64,000 nt of DNA from Diospyros lotus (lineage: Eukaryota; Streptophyta; Magnoliopsida; Ericales; Ebenaceae): NCBI RefSeq assembly GCF_014633365.1, contig NC_068352.1:19315310-19379309 (forward strand), read 5' to 3'. The notes beneath the pieces were generated by a model. That model searched no databases. It was not told the origin of the DNA and saw only the letters and a list, made by a program, of their open reading frames with translations. This document shows positions 25,401-33,942 of this stretch, in pieces (position 1 is the first letter of the stretch; each line of letters opens with the position of its first letter). A program made the translations under genes and the position numbers.

Positions 25401-27449
25401 GTTGCCAGCTTGCCAAAGTATACCAGTTGCACGGTTGCATCATCAGGTATACTCTCAGTAAGCTGAACATGTTGAATGCTAACTGTATCCTGGGCTCGTC
25501 ATTTTCATCCATTCTGCTCAGTCAGTATACATATCTGTATATCCAAAAATAATTGATTAAATGGACCATTGGGGTTGCACCTGATACTATTTTGGAAAAT
25601 TTTCCCATGGACTGAATGTAAACATTGATTTTGGAGAATTCTTTCATCAACTAAAAGTTAAAAAGGGGGAGTTGACTTTGCTTTTTGTGATGATGACTTG
25701 AACACATCAGAGGACTGGTCTCAGAAGTTGTGCTCTGTTCCATTAATTGAAGTTCTATTTATGTTGCTTTTCAATCTTAAATAACAAAACAAACTGGAAT
25801 AGAAGTTTGCTTCTTATTTGAGTAGACATTGCTATTCCCAGGCGTCTTTTGAATTCTCTAGTTTTTTCTAGACAGGGTTTAACTCCTCTAGGTATTACTG
25901 ATCAGAAGCTGTATTTTATTTCCCAAGTTATATTTGTTTGCATTTCTTCTTCTTGTTTAACCATTTCATGGTTGAGGAAGTAGCTGGTATTTGTGTCAAG
26001 CTTTGACAGCTTGTTCTATTGCAGTTGAAAGCCTTAGTAAAGAGTTCTGATTGGCAGGGCTCTTTATACTTTGCTCATTCAATCTCCCTCTGCTTGTTGT
26101 CTATTGACTCTAGTCAAATCCTGGCAGATAGTGAGCAACATGTTATCCTCACAAATTATCCTTGATTTTGCCAGTTGATGTCCCATGTTCATTGCAGTTT
26201 TATTTGTGTAACTGTTATTCCTTCTTACAGGTTCGATTCCTGACCAAAATCTACCATCCTAACATAGATAAGGCAAGTCTCACTCGTACTCTTCGACCCC
26301 TTGGTTTATGCCTCATTATCCTTATTCTAATTAGAGAAGTTATTGCACAGCTGGGAAGGATCTGCCTTGATATTCTCAAGGATAAATGGAGTCCTGCCCT
26401 CCAGATACGCACTGTATTGCTGAGGTGATATTCCTGTGCTCTTTTGATGAAGTTCTATTTTCTTTGCTTGAAGTTGGCTTGTTAACATACTATTTATGAA
26501 GGCCATTTGTGTTATAACTTGCTGCTTAGAGAAAGGCATAATACATAAGCCACTGAATGTTAAGAAGTGACCGAACAAAAAAAAAAAGAAAAGAAAAGAA
26601 TAATTAGACGTCAAAATATGGCACGAACTGCCTATATGAAGTGCTTGTGGGTCTCACCGTCAAACACTCATCTCTCCTCACTCAGAGGATGCCATTTCAT
26701 TTCACCCAGCACAAAAAAATAAAATAAAATTTTAATGGATGTGGTTCCTGCATTATAACTTTAAAGCAAAGTTTGAGTTGACTAAAATAATTGCCTTTAT
26801 GTCATGGGCCAGCATTCAAGCTCTACTGAGTGCTCCAAACCCAGATGACCCACTTTCTGAGAATATTGCCAAGCACTGGAAAACCAATGAAGTTGAAGCT
26901 GTTGAAACAGGTAAATAATTTCCATTACATCCAAGTTGTGTTGGTATATACACAAATGTTGGCAACGTACATATGAGGATCATTGTAGGCAGTTTGCACG
27001 TGTGAACATAATATCTTTACATTTTTGTTTTCCTGAAAAGAATGCATATCAAAAGGAATACTGGCCCTTTTTTCCTTGCTCCAACCCCCTTATATCAAAC
27101 CTTAATGTTAATCTTATTACACGGGTCAGGTATATGAATTCCAACGCCCCATTCTATTTATGTCTTTATCTTCTGGAAAACTTTTATAGCTCATAGTTTA
27201 CGTAAGAGTCTCTTATCAAAATTTTCTTACTCCCTGGTTAAGTTAAAGACTTGTTTGGTTAAAGACTTGTTCCGCTCCCTCCACTTTTCAGTTCTCTCAT
27301 TATTAGTGGCTAAAATTTCACATCTGATGTGTGTTTTGCTTTTGTGATAATCTCTCTTTTCGCAGATGGTTATATTAATGTGTTTTGATTTTGTTAATTG
27401 AACTCCTACAGCTAAGGAATGGACCCGTTTGTATGCAACTGGAGCATGA
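4481..27449 (+). CDS. UBC13: Ubiquitin-conjugating enzyme E2, UBC13 type (8 exons, 153 aa)
   Basis: Coding exons: 4481-4516, 4637-4664, 4804-4890, 25097-25155, 26231-26272, 26351-26424, 26813-26910, 27412-27449. They sum to 462 nt, i.e. 153 codons plus TGA, with every phase matching. The product is nearly identical to plant UBC35/UBC36 (UBC13) proteins. The HPN motif is at residues 79-81, the active-site Cys is C89 in [14 protein letters not shown], and the C-terminus is the short tail typical of UBC13. With a UEV1-type partner this E2 builds Lys63-linked ubiquitin chains for DNA-damage tolerance and signalling, in nucleus and cytosol (family knowledge). Intron 3 is 20.2 kb and packed with transposons; intron 5 has a GC donor. 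No exon carries a disabling change, so the gene looks functional provided the long intron is spliced. Confidence 0.96.
5550..8251 (-). mobile_element. Possible long gypsy LTR (solo or fragment), minus orientation
   Basis: On the minus strand the segment ends ...GGTGTTACA (plus: tgtaacacc at 5550), a common terminus of chromovirus LTRs. It contains a TATA-like 'cctacataaacgg' near 7350, a purine-rich transcript-like stretch, and a 'ggtaagg' splice-donor-like site near 7150 followed by T/G-rich sequence. This is the layout also seen in the gypsy LTR at 32014. The other terminus is obscured by element V at 8252, no target duplication was found, and there is no coding body. Confidence 0.35.
8630..8967 (+). 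repeat. Element X, LTR 1
   Basis: 338 bp. It starts TATCATG, where the other copies start TGTCATG, and ends GGTTCATAACA. It contains 'ggctataaataagcc' as a TATA-like box and a long CT-rich stretch. Relative to LTRs 2 and 3 it carries about 19 extra bases near 8710. The primer-binding site follows two bases later. Confidence 0.8.
8970..8981 (+). other. Primer-binding site of element X copy A
   Basis: TGGTATCAGAGT, one base from the complement of the 3' end of plant initiator tRNA-Met (TGGTATCAGAGC). It starts two bases after LTR 1. Confidence 0.8.
10359..11294 (+). CDS. Element X copy A, open frame of unknown function (~311 codons)
   Basis: A long open frame in the 3' half of internal copy A, ending TAG at 11292. 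The protein is acidic to neutral and has no motif I recognise: no zinc knuckle, protease, reverse transcriptase or integrase residues. Upstream open frames (9963-10301) and a coiled, charged segment near 9855 resemble the gag-like start seen in element Y, so this may be the tail of a frameshifted gag-related or captured frame. The same protein is encoded, disrupted, in copy B, so the frame pre-dates the duplication. It could be an accessory product of the retroelement family or a captured host fragment; nothing here decides between them. Confidence 0.45.
   Translation: MPTLDFGLKKKYFDLGSNDKKDDCNIGNNFGGEKHNLKENCNDQVARAVDPKEPTDLFEGEAHVEGHSGKHKEKRVVELFAWNQQVPTENSVYIKEVGARTEINLSRVTLDLKEERRLDKEIWVDHILQEQEAEDLVENQSINRIGPGNCCEDGFHAVDMSVRDIVPLDNLIINNVWNEGSDGGLVSSIKESMGLSHHFLCSQYVRTTRAWKFESLTIAGNGMLGGMSLAKISFNVVKVCGFDKEVWGQLVIEGQLSKRIDSSCMVGNEVLHKLDNDNSQGGLQCFVPIKQNTVLEMKESMASANKFLTRF
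11664..11993 (+). repeat. Element X, LTR 2 (shared middle LTR)
   Basis: 330 bp, starting TGTCATGTTCC and ending GGTTCATGACA. It directly follows the purine tract aaggcagggggaat that ends copy A and directly precedes a mutated primer-binding site (TGGTATTAGAGC, 11996-12007) that begins copy B. One LTR therefore serves as 3' LTR of A and 5' LTR of B. Confidence 0.8.
12735..16151 (+). mobile_element. Element Y: complete small non-autonomous LTR retrotransposon (3,417 bp)
   Basis: Two 340-bp LTRs (12735-13074 and 15812-16151) differ at only a handful of positions by eye. A perfect 5-bp target duplication, TCGAT, lies at 12730-12734 and 16152-16156. The primer-binding site TGGTATCAGAGC is at 13077-13088 and the purine tract aagaaggggggaat at 15797-15810. 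The first base of the 3' LTR is A instead of T. The element sits inside copy B of element X, whose sequence resumes exactly after the duplication. The internal region carries gag-like remnants but no pol, so mobilisation would need proteins from another element. Confidence 0.9.
14591..15363 (+). pseudogene. Element Y gag-like remnant
   Basis: Frames at 14591-14890, 14894-15166 and 15127-15363 are one gag-like reading broken by a stop and a frameshift. The first part is a charged coiled segment ([13 protein letters not shown]) preceding 'MFTRQNQSS'. The second matches the Ty3/gypsy gag core pattern ([17 protein letters not shown], then '[10 protein letters not shown]'). The last part ends [17 protein letters not shown] and shares residues with the unknown frame of element X. 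No zinc knuckle or protease follows. Confidence 0.6.
17054..20325 (+). mobile_element. RTE-like non-LTR retrotransposon (LINE), ~3.27 kb
   Basis: It is flanked by a 13-bp target duplication, aaggaagttggtg, at 17041-17053 and 20326-20338 (14 bp if the preceding t is counted). Element X copy A has the uninterrupted target near 10641. It begins with a GC-rich leader (ccgcctggggatg) and ends in a short (TTG)n tail, as RTE-clade elements do, not in poly(A). Length and ends suggest a full-length insertion. Confidence 0.9.
17160..20295 (+). pseudogene. LINE endonuclease/reverse-transcriptase frame, broken by one frameshift
   Basis: The first part (17160-17765) has a Q/N-rich stretch coded by an (AAAATC)-like simple repeat, then the start of an apurinic-type endonuclease ([19 protein letters not shown]). 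It ends at a TAG at 17763-17765. The second frame, open from about 17764 with its first ATG at 17842, continues the endonuclease ([12 protein letters not shown], then QIDYFLMRQ). It then carries a full reverse-transcriptase domain ([29 protein letters not shown], catalytic FADD) and a C-terminal region to the TAG at 20293. The two parts differ by a 1-nt shift near 17760. Residue patterns are those annotated as RTE-type or 'craniofacial development protein 2-like' in plants. Apart from the shift, about 820 codons are intact. Confidence 0.85.
20339..21102 (+). pseudogene. Element X copy B, disrupted copy of the unknown frame
   Basis: This resumes the copy A unknown frame right after the LINE target duplication. 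It carries internal stops (for example a TGA near 20572) and is readable again from 20620 to 21102. Its protein runs past the copy A stop, because the codon that is TAG in copy A (11292) is CAG here. Upstream parts of the same frame lie at 16602-17050, before the LINE. Confidence 0.6.
21348..21677 (+). repeat. Element X, LTR 3
   Basis: 330 bp. It follows the purine tract aaggcggggggaat, starts TGTCATGTTCTTAGG and ends ...GGTTCATGATA, where CATGACA is expected. The next 5 bases, GGGTC, match the left flank of the compound at 4 of 5 positions. Confidence 0.75.
22585..22917 (+). mobile_element. Element W: solo LTR (333 bp)
   Basis: It starts TGTCATGACCCTAGG and ends GGGCTTGACA, with a TATA-like 'ctatataaagg' and a CT-rich downstream half. 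A perfect 5-bp duplication, GTTTT, lies at 22580-22584 and 22918-22922. No internal region is present, so this is a solo LTR left by recombination. Its start matches that of elements V and Y. Confidence 0.85.
23137..23560. repeat. Tandem duplication (~230-bp unit, 2 copies) in UBC13 intron 3
   Basis: The stretch from 'ggttgaatgggcttggttc' at 23137 recurs from 23367, with shared blocks such as 'cacttgagaaagtgcaag' (with one change) and 'gatttaaatatagga'. The copies differ by many substitutions and small indels, so the duplication is old. No coding function is apparent. Confidence 0.65.
26273..26350 (+). other. UBC13: GC-AG intron 5 of UBC13 (78 bp)
   Basis: The exon ends GATAAG and the intron begins gcaagt, ending ttgcacag. 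A nearby GT (gcaaGT) would add 4 nt and break the frame, so the GC donor is the one that keeps the UBC13 protein. The rest of the donor matches the U1 consensus well, as expected for GC donors. Confidence 0.85.
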
Positions 27450-28785
27450 CCATTGGAGTTTACTGCTTGCAAATATTAAATATATGGTCCCTCCAATGTA
27501 TATTAAGTGAATGATTGCCTTAGTCTCCCAATGAAAATGAAAACAAGTGTTTGTTATAACAGTATGATTTCCAATCTTATCTAAGCCCCGTACCTATTGA
27601 ATTCCATCTTACTAAGTCCATTGACTGTTCTGTTTGAGAAATTAGATTATGCCCTTCTATCGCCATGTCTCTGTAGAAGTGCCGTCAATGAATTTCATCC
27701 AAAATGTCAATTTTTTGCGTGCATTTTAAATTTATCTTTAAAATTTTTATTTCATAATTTATGAAATTTATCATAATCCCATGTTGCTGTATCTAATCCT
27801 CTTTAAGATCTTGTTAGTTAGCTATAATGGCTTAAATGAATCGACGAATTAAGCCCATAAAATCTTAGTTTAGGTTTATTTGTTTAGAATTTGGAGCTAA
27901 AAAATGAGGCTTAATTTTGTTGAAATTGTTATGCCGGGTGTGTTGGGGAATATAACGTTTGCTTGATGCTGATAAATCAAGAGAGCATCCTCTCTCTTGT
28001 ATGCCTGCATTGAGCAAACTTGATGTAGATAAGAGAACATTTCTCTCTATCTTGTTTGTTAAGTTTAAATTTAGCTCATCTATGCAAAAGAGTATCAAAT
28101 GAGCTTTGAGTAAGTGGAGTGATTTCATAAGTTTTTTAAATTTAAATGTCAGTATGAAAAATATATAAAATTAGTGTATTTTTATATTGAATAATATAAA
28201 TAGCATAATAAAAAAATTAATTATAAAAAGTATATTATTACAAAATCAGTGTATTTTTATATTGAATAATATAAATAACACAACAAAAAAAATAATTATA
28301 AAAAGCATATTATTTTAAAATATGTTGCAGATAAATGTATAAATGAGTTTATAAACGAGTCAGGATGAGTTTTTAAACAAATTTAAATGAGTTAAGAGTA
28401 CTATAGAACTTAAGCGCTGACTTATATATCAAATAGATTTAAAAATTATGTTTAAACTTATTGCAATATTTTGCCGTCATCTAAATTCCATTAAAAGGCC
28501 ATATTCCCATCCTGTTAATGGCTCAAGATATGTTTTTTTTTTTAATTTTTTTTACAATGAATGAGCCTTAAATTAATTTTAAGTGAGTGGCAAACAAGTT
28601 CATGTTATTTAAATAAACTTATAAACTAATCTTAATTGAAAAGATCAAGAGCTAAAACTAATTTAATTATTTATTTTAATAGTTATAATCTTATTAAATA
28701 GAACATTTTTAAACAAGGTAAATAATATAACAAAGAAACACCTCAATTCTAAAAGCATATATTATTGTGAAATGAGCTGAGGGAT
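27450..28785. other. UBC13 3' UTR and AT-rich downstream region
   Basis: The UBC13 3' UTR should lie in the first few hundred bases. Beyond it the DNA is AT-rich, with a 75-bp tandem duplication at 28167-28318. No gene is seen. Confidence 0.5.
28167..28318. repeat. 75-bp tandem duplication
   Basis: Two near-identical AT-rich units begin 'aaaattagtgtatttttat' at 28167 and 'aaaatcagtgtatttttat' at 28242. Confidence 0.75.
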
Positions 28786-28989
28786 TGTACTGACCCATTG
28801 GGCCAGGGGCTCAAAGCCTAGCACCGAGCTCGCCCCTAGATTAGATTTCAACTCAAGAAGCTCCGATAACCTATATTATGTTACAGTTTGGCTTTAACTT
28901 ATGTTACAGTCTAGTTTCGTGTTTCTTAGGCTTAGTGTTTCTTATATTGGTCCAATCAATTTTTTTGGTAATGCCGCTATTTTTTGTTT

Positions 28990-29285
28990 TGTTACGAGAC
29001 ATATTACCTAGTTCTACACCGAGGACATCTTGTCAATAAATTCAGATGTTCAGTCACATGACATGTTACTCAATTCAACACTAAGGTCTTCTTATCAATG
29101 AAGTCAGATGTTTTATTACATGGGATGTTATTCGGTTTTACGTTGAGGGTTTATTATTAATAAGATCATATGTTACACTTTTCGAAATTTCACGCCAAGT
29201 TTCACTTATTAGTAAAGTTAGATGTTATTCAATTCTACATCGAGCTTCTCTTATCAATGAAAATAGATGCTTAGAAGATTGATTT
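28990..29285. repeat. Degenerate ~70-bp tandem repeats
   Basis: About four loose copies of a unit of the form 'ttcttatcaatgaagtcagatgtt...acatgacatgttactc...' precede the 92-bp array. Divergence is high. Confidence 0.5.
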
Positions 29286-29296
29286 TGTTACACTCC

Positions 29297-29720
29297 TAAG
29301 TCGAGCTCTGCCTAGTCAGGCTTGGTCAGTTAACCCATTTGCTCTCGTGTCAATCCTGGTAGGTGGACCTCAGGTCACCCCGATTTCCTAAGCCAAGCCC
29401 TACTTAGTTAGGCTCGGTTAGTTTGCCTACCTGTACTTGGGTCAATCCCAACAGGCAAACTTTGGGTCACCCCAATTTCCTAAGCCGAGCCTTGCTAAGT
29501 CAAGCTCAATCAATCCACCCACTTGCGCCTGGGCCAAACTTGGCAGGTGGACCTCAAGTCACCCCATTTTCCTAAGCCGAGCCCTGCTTAATCAGGCTCA
29601 GTCAGTTCACCCACCTGCTTCGGGCCAGTCTCAATGGGTGAACCTTGGGTCACCCCAATTTCCTAAGCCTAACCCTGCCTAGTCAAGCTCAGTCAATCTA
29701 CCCATCTATGCCAGAGATAC
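29297..29720. repeat. 92-bp tandem array (~4.5 units)
   Basis: The motif 'cctaagccgagccctgc' recurs with its 'taagcc' at 29389, 29481, 29573 and 29664, i.e. 91-92-bp spacing. Each unit also holds 'ggtggacctcaggtcacccc' or a variant. Plus-strand open frames here are repeat by-products. Confidence 0.85.
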
Positions 29721-30623
29721 CCTTATATAGATATTGCATGGCGCATTCAATTGCCAGAGATCAAACGTCACCAAACACCCACAGAGATCATGCCACCTGT
29801 CACGAGCATTAAACGCCTTTGGTTAAAACGTCAGAACATCTCCCTATCCGCCCACGTTGTCACGTCTCTCAAAGCGGGCGCCCCTAATTTTGAAATCGCG
29901 TGTGTTATTTGTCAGAACCTCGAAAAATGCCCCGAAGCTACTATGCTCAGCAATACCCAGCTTGGCAACACCAAGTTTGGTCTTAGCAAGCCTGGTTCTA
30001 GGCCAACGCAACTAGCTCGAATGCTCGCCCATGCGAACATCTGACTTGGGGGGGTTTTGGACCTTACTGATCCATTGGGTTAAGGCCCAAAGCCTAGCAC
30101 CAAGCCCAGCCCCGAACTAGATCTCAGCCCAAGAAGCTCAGATAACCTTTCCATCCAAGCCTAAATCCCCGCGCTAGTAACAAATCCTATCAACTCCGAG
30201 CAACTCCCACACTGATCCTCGATCTGCTCCTAATCTCCATCAAATCAGAGATTCTAGGAGATGGCTCCTGTCATTACTGTGTATCTCGGCTTCCTATCCT
30301 CCCATGATGGCCGGTGACACGCAAGACACCCTCACCTCTATATAAACAAGTCTAATCACAGGCCAAGATATGTTCTTTCCAATCTTAATCCATATTCTGT
30401 TACTTTAAACCTTTACTGATTTGAGCATCGGAGTGCTTGTAGGTGTCAGCCACCCCCGCTGGATTGTGACACTTCGCCATCGCAACATCCAACTTTGCCA
30501 ACCCCATTGGGCCGAAAGGAACAAACTCAAGTTGGATCATTTAATCGAGCATAAGCTCAAATTTATTTATTTAACCAAAAATCATAAGGAGACTTAGATT
30601 ATTTTAGCGCCTAATACATACAC

Positions 30624-31558
30624 ACCTCCTCAATAATTAAAAAAATATAACGTTTAGTCTCTAAACATCAAGATTTAGTATTTCAATTATTAAAAAATAT
30701 TATTTTAAGTTCTTATCATGACAGAATGTTAAGACATGTATGAACGTGCTCATTTTCGCAAGTGACACACCAAGTGAATGACTAATTACAGTATTTGAAT
30801 ATATTGACTAATTTGTTGTGCTCAATTAATAATTAAAAAATATAATGTTTGAGTCCTAATGTTAAAAAACGTCAAGATTTTATATCTCAACTATTAAAAA
30901 TTATTGTTATTTTAAGTCTTTACCTTGACTGAAAGTAAACAAAGTTATTACATATGTCACGTAAAACAGATAAATAGAAAAAAAGAAAATATCATGTCAT
31001 AAAAAAAGTTACATTAGCAAGACACATTAGATTAAAATTTATCTTGAAGGAAAAAAAGCCAAATTATCCATAGTATAAAAACCTTAAATCCCAAATATCT
31101 AAATCTCTGAATCACTAACCCCAAAAATGTTTCATTCATCTATCTTCAATTACAAAATATAACAGAACTAATATCTATCATTTCTCTTTGTTGAACACGA
31201 TTTTATCACACTCTCTTTCTCTTTTTTATATCCTATTTTGTATCCTAGGTCATGAGTTAAACCAATAATTTTTAATAATTGAGATACAAAATATTGATGC
31301 TTTTGTACATTAGAAATTAGAAAACATCATATTTTTTAATTGTTGAGGAAAGCACAATAAATCATTCAATCTATTCAAATATTACCAACTAGTCATTCAC
31401 AAGGCTTGTCACTTATTGAAACGGCTGTGTTTATACATGTACTAACGTTCCGTCGTACTAAAAACTTAAAGTAATAATTTTTAATAATTAATATATCGAA
31501 TCTTGATGTTTTTCATATTATGAATTAAATATTATATTTTATAATTTTTAAGAGGACG
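30624..31558. mobile_element. Large fold-back element with repeated arms
   Basis: The left arm (cctcctcaataattaaaaaa..., with 'aacatcaagatttagtatt') matches the reverse complement of the right arm (31440-31558) over more than 100 bp. Each arm is itself duplicated: a second forward copy starts near 30828 and a second reverse copy spans about 31255-31340. The interior is AT-rich with no open frame. The target duplication is not clear. Confidence 0.5.
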
Positions 31559-32013
31559 TCATTTTTATTAAGCCTAATTTTAAATTAGTGCTTGTAATTC
31601 ATGTTATCAGGTAGACAAAGATGAGATATATAGTATTTCAGTTAGATGGTTCTCACATAGTATCTTAATTATTATCTAATATGGACTTATTACTCTAATG
31701 TAATTAAAGGACTTAATTATTATCTAATATAGACAAAGATGAGGTATATAGTGATAAACGATATTTTCCCACTTCAAAAGAGAGGAATATTAGATTCATG
31801 ATATCTATATATCCATTGAGTTAAAGGTTTGATATGCAATACTTATTTGATTTTATTAATTCGTCTTTTAGGGTTTGTTTAAATTGTAATGATTATTTTG
31901 TATTTTTAAAAATCGTGCACACATCTCATCATTAATCAACTAAATAAAATGATCATTTTTTCTCGATATTTGAAATATTTTTTTTTCTTTTTCTCTCCGT
32001 TTTACTATCATTT

Positions 32014-33408
32014 TGTAACGCCCAAGATTTTTAAACTGAAATATAATGTAATACTTGGGATTTTATTTTAGCTTCTAATACTTGAGGAAATATGTCATTT
32101 CAAGGGATTATAGAAGCCTTGAGACAAAGGTTCAGTTTTTGAGCCAGTGGCAAAATCGTAAATATTGAGGTTCGGGTAAAAGTGTAATTTACCTAAAAAC
32201 CAGGGGTATTAGCGTAATTAGTCCTTTCTTCGGGGACTAAAATGCAATTAAAAATTGGCCTAGGGACCAAGTTGAAAAGGGTCTAAGTGCAATTACCTGA
32301 AAAGTTTGGGCCAAAGTGTAATTCTTGAAATATTTTTCCTAAGGGCATTTGGGAGATTCAAGAAAAGCCTTATAAATGATTTTAGAGATAAGGATGAAGC
32401 CTCATGATGATATTAGAGATAAGGATGAAGCCTCATGATGATATTAGAGATAAGATGAAGGCTCATGATGACTTTAGAGATAAGATAAGTATTCATGATG
32501 ACTTTAGAGATAAAGATTAAGCCTCATGATGACTTTAAGGATAAGATTTGATATGATTTGGATAAGATTTGATAAGATCTTATTTGGATAAGATTTGATA
32601 AGAATGATTGCAGAATATCTTAGAAGATTTGGAATGATTAGAGAATATTTTAGAAGATTTGAAATGATTGGAATATCTTGAAAGATTTAGAAAAGATTTG
32701 AAATGATTGTGACTTACTTGGTAACCAAGTTTCCAAGCCTATAAATAGGGCTCATGGCCAAGAGTTTCCTCATTCTAAGTTGGGATAAATTCATGCTAGA
32801 CGGGAGTGCTTCGAGCTTTTTGTAAAGGTGAAGCCTTCAGCATTCAAATCTCATCAAACCAAGTTAAGGTAAGTACATTATGAACTATTTATGATGTTTA
32901 AGCATGACTATGAACTATGTTATGTGGTCCCTCATGTTATGTTATGTTCACGCAAGTTTCGAGACCGGAGCTCGGTAGCGCTACGCACGAGGGTTCTTAC
33001 CCCTGCAAGTTGGTGGAACCTCTCGTGTCTCCATACGATATGTTATGTTATGTTATGTCATGACTTGTTTAAATACATATGATGGTTCTCTTGTACTTAC
33101 TGAGATTTGCGTAATCTCACCCCCCTTATGTTTCCCCCTCTCCCAGGTGAGCATGAATGAGGAGACCAGGACATGGACGTGGAGCGTGGTGGCTTGTTTA
33201 AAAAGGATTTTCAAGAATTTAAGTTTAGTCATCCTTTTGAAAACAGTGTTTCTAGGGTTAAACTATGATCTTTTCTTATATGTATGCTATAAAGCATGTC
33301 TTGGAATTTTATTTGATTTAAAGGAAGTATGATTTTGGTTTTAAGCTCCGAATATTTTTATATGAATATTATTATCATTAAGCATGTAAGTAAGTTACGG
33401 GTGTCACA
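32014..33408 (+). repeat. 5' LTR of the gypsy element
   Basis: 1,395 bp. It contains five units of a ~30-bp minisatellite (ttagagataaggatgaagcc... at 32383-32533), a TATA-like 'cctataaatagggc' near 32740, and a 'ggtaag' donor-like site near 32870. Confidence 0.93.
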
Positions 33409-33411
33409 TAG

Positions 33412-33423
33412 TGGTATCAGAGC
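33412..33423 (+). other. Primer-binding site, initiator tRNA-Met
   Basis: TGGTATCAGAGC, a perfect complement to the 3' end of plant initiator tRNA-Met, three bases after the 5' LTR. Confidence 0.9.
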
Positions 33424-33942
33424 AAAGTTTACTTTCCTGTAGACTCAAATTGTTTTTAAAGAAAATTTTTGTGCTTTTAGTAAAATTTTTAAGGAAATGC
33501 TTTTAAGGAAACATGAAAATCCACCTCGTCCCGTTCAAGCTTCTGATCTCCGGGTAAGTTATAAGAATTGCTATGCTTATTCTTTATGGATACTATGCTC
33601 ATGCAAGTCATATCCCCCTTAACTATGCAGTTATTCTCTCAAGCTATATTTATGAGCATATGTTGTTATATGTATGCACACGTATGAAGCTCATGTTGGA
33701 ATAAGTATGTGAGAGATATGATTCTTATTTGTCATTAATTAGTATGCGTTTTTCGCTAGTGATATTGCTCCAAACTCAAGAGTTCATGATTATAGCGGAA
33801 ATACTTGTTTAGGAAAGGCTTATTAGAATGAAAGCAATTAGGAATCAAGTCCATCAAGAAGAGCTTGCAAAATGAATCGTAGTACTCTTTATCTTTAAGG
33901 ACCCTACATTTAGGAATTAATTATTCTTTTTCACATAAGGTT

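Larger units (their letters stand above)
28786..30490 (+). mobile_element. Remnant LTR element with tandem-repeat interior (Tat-like, non-autonomous)
   Basis: A direct repeat (tgacccattgggccaggg...tagcaccgagc near 28790; tgatccattgggtt...tagcaccaagc near 30067) marks a truncated 5' LTR and a longer 3' LTR. The second copy follows a purine tract (cttggggggg, about 30045-30054) and contains 'ctctatataaacaag' near 30337, a TATA-like box. Only about 90 bp of the left LTR survives. The interior has two tandem arrays and no recognisable coding. The right end, near 'ggattgtgacac', is approximate. Confidence 0.5.

Noticed and set aside
33045..33332. Open frames inside the gypsy LTRs (also at 40059-40346)
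   Set aside because: They occur identically in both LTRs and match no known product; they are by-products of the LTR sequence.
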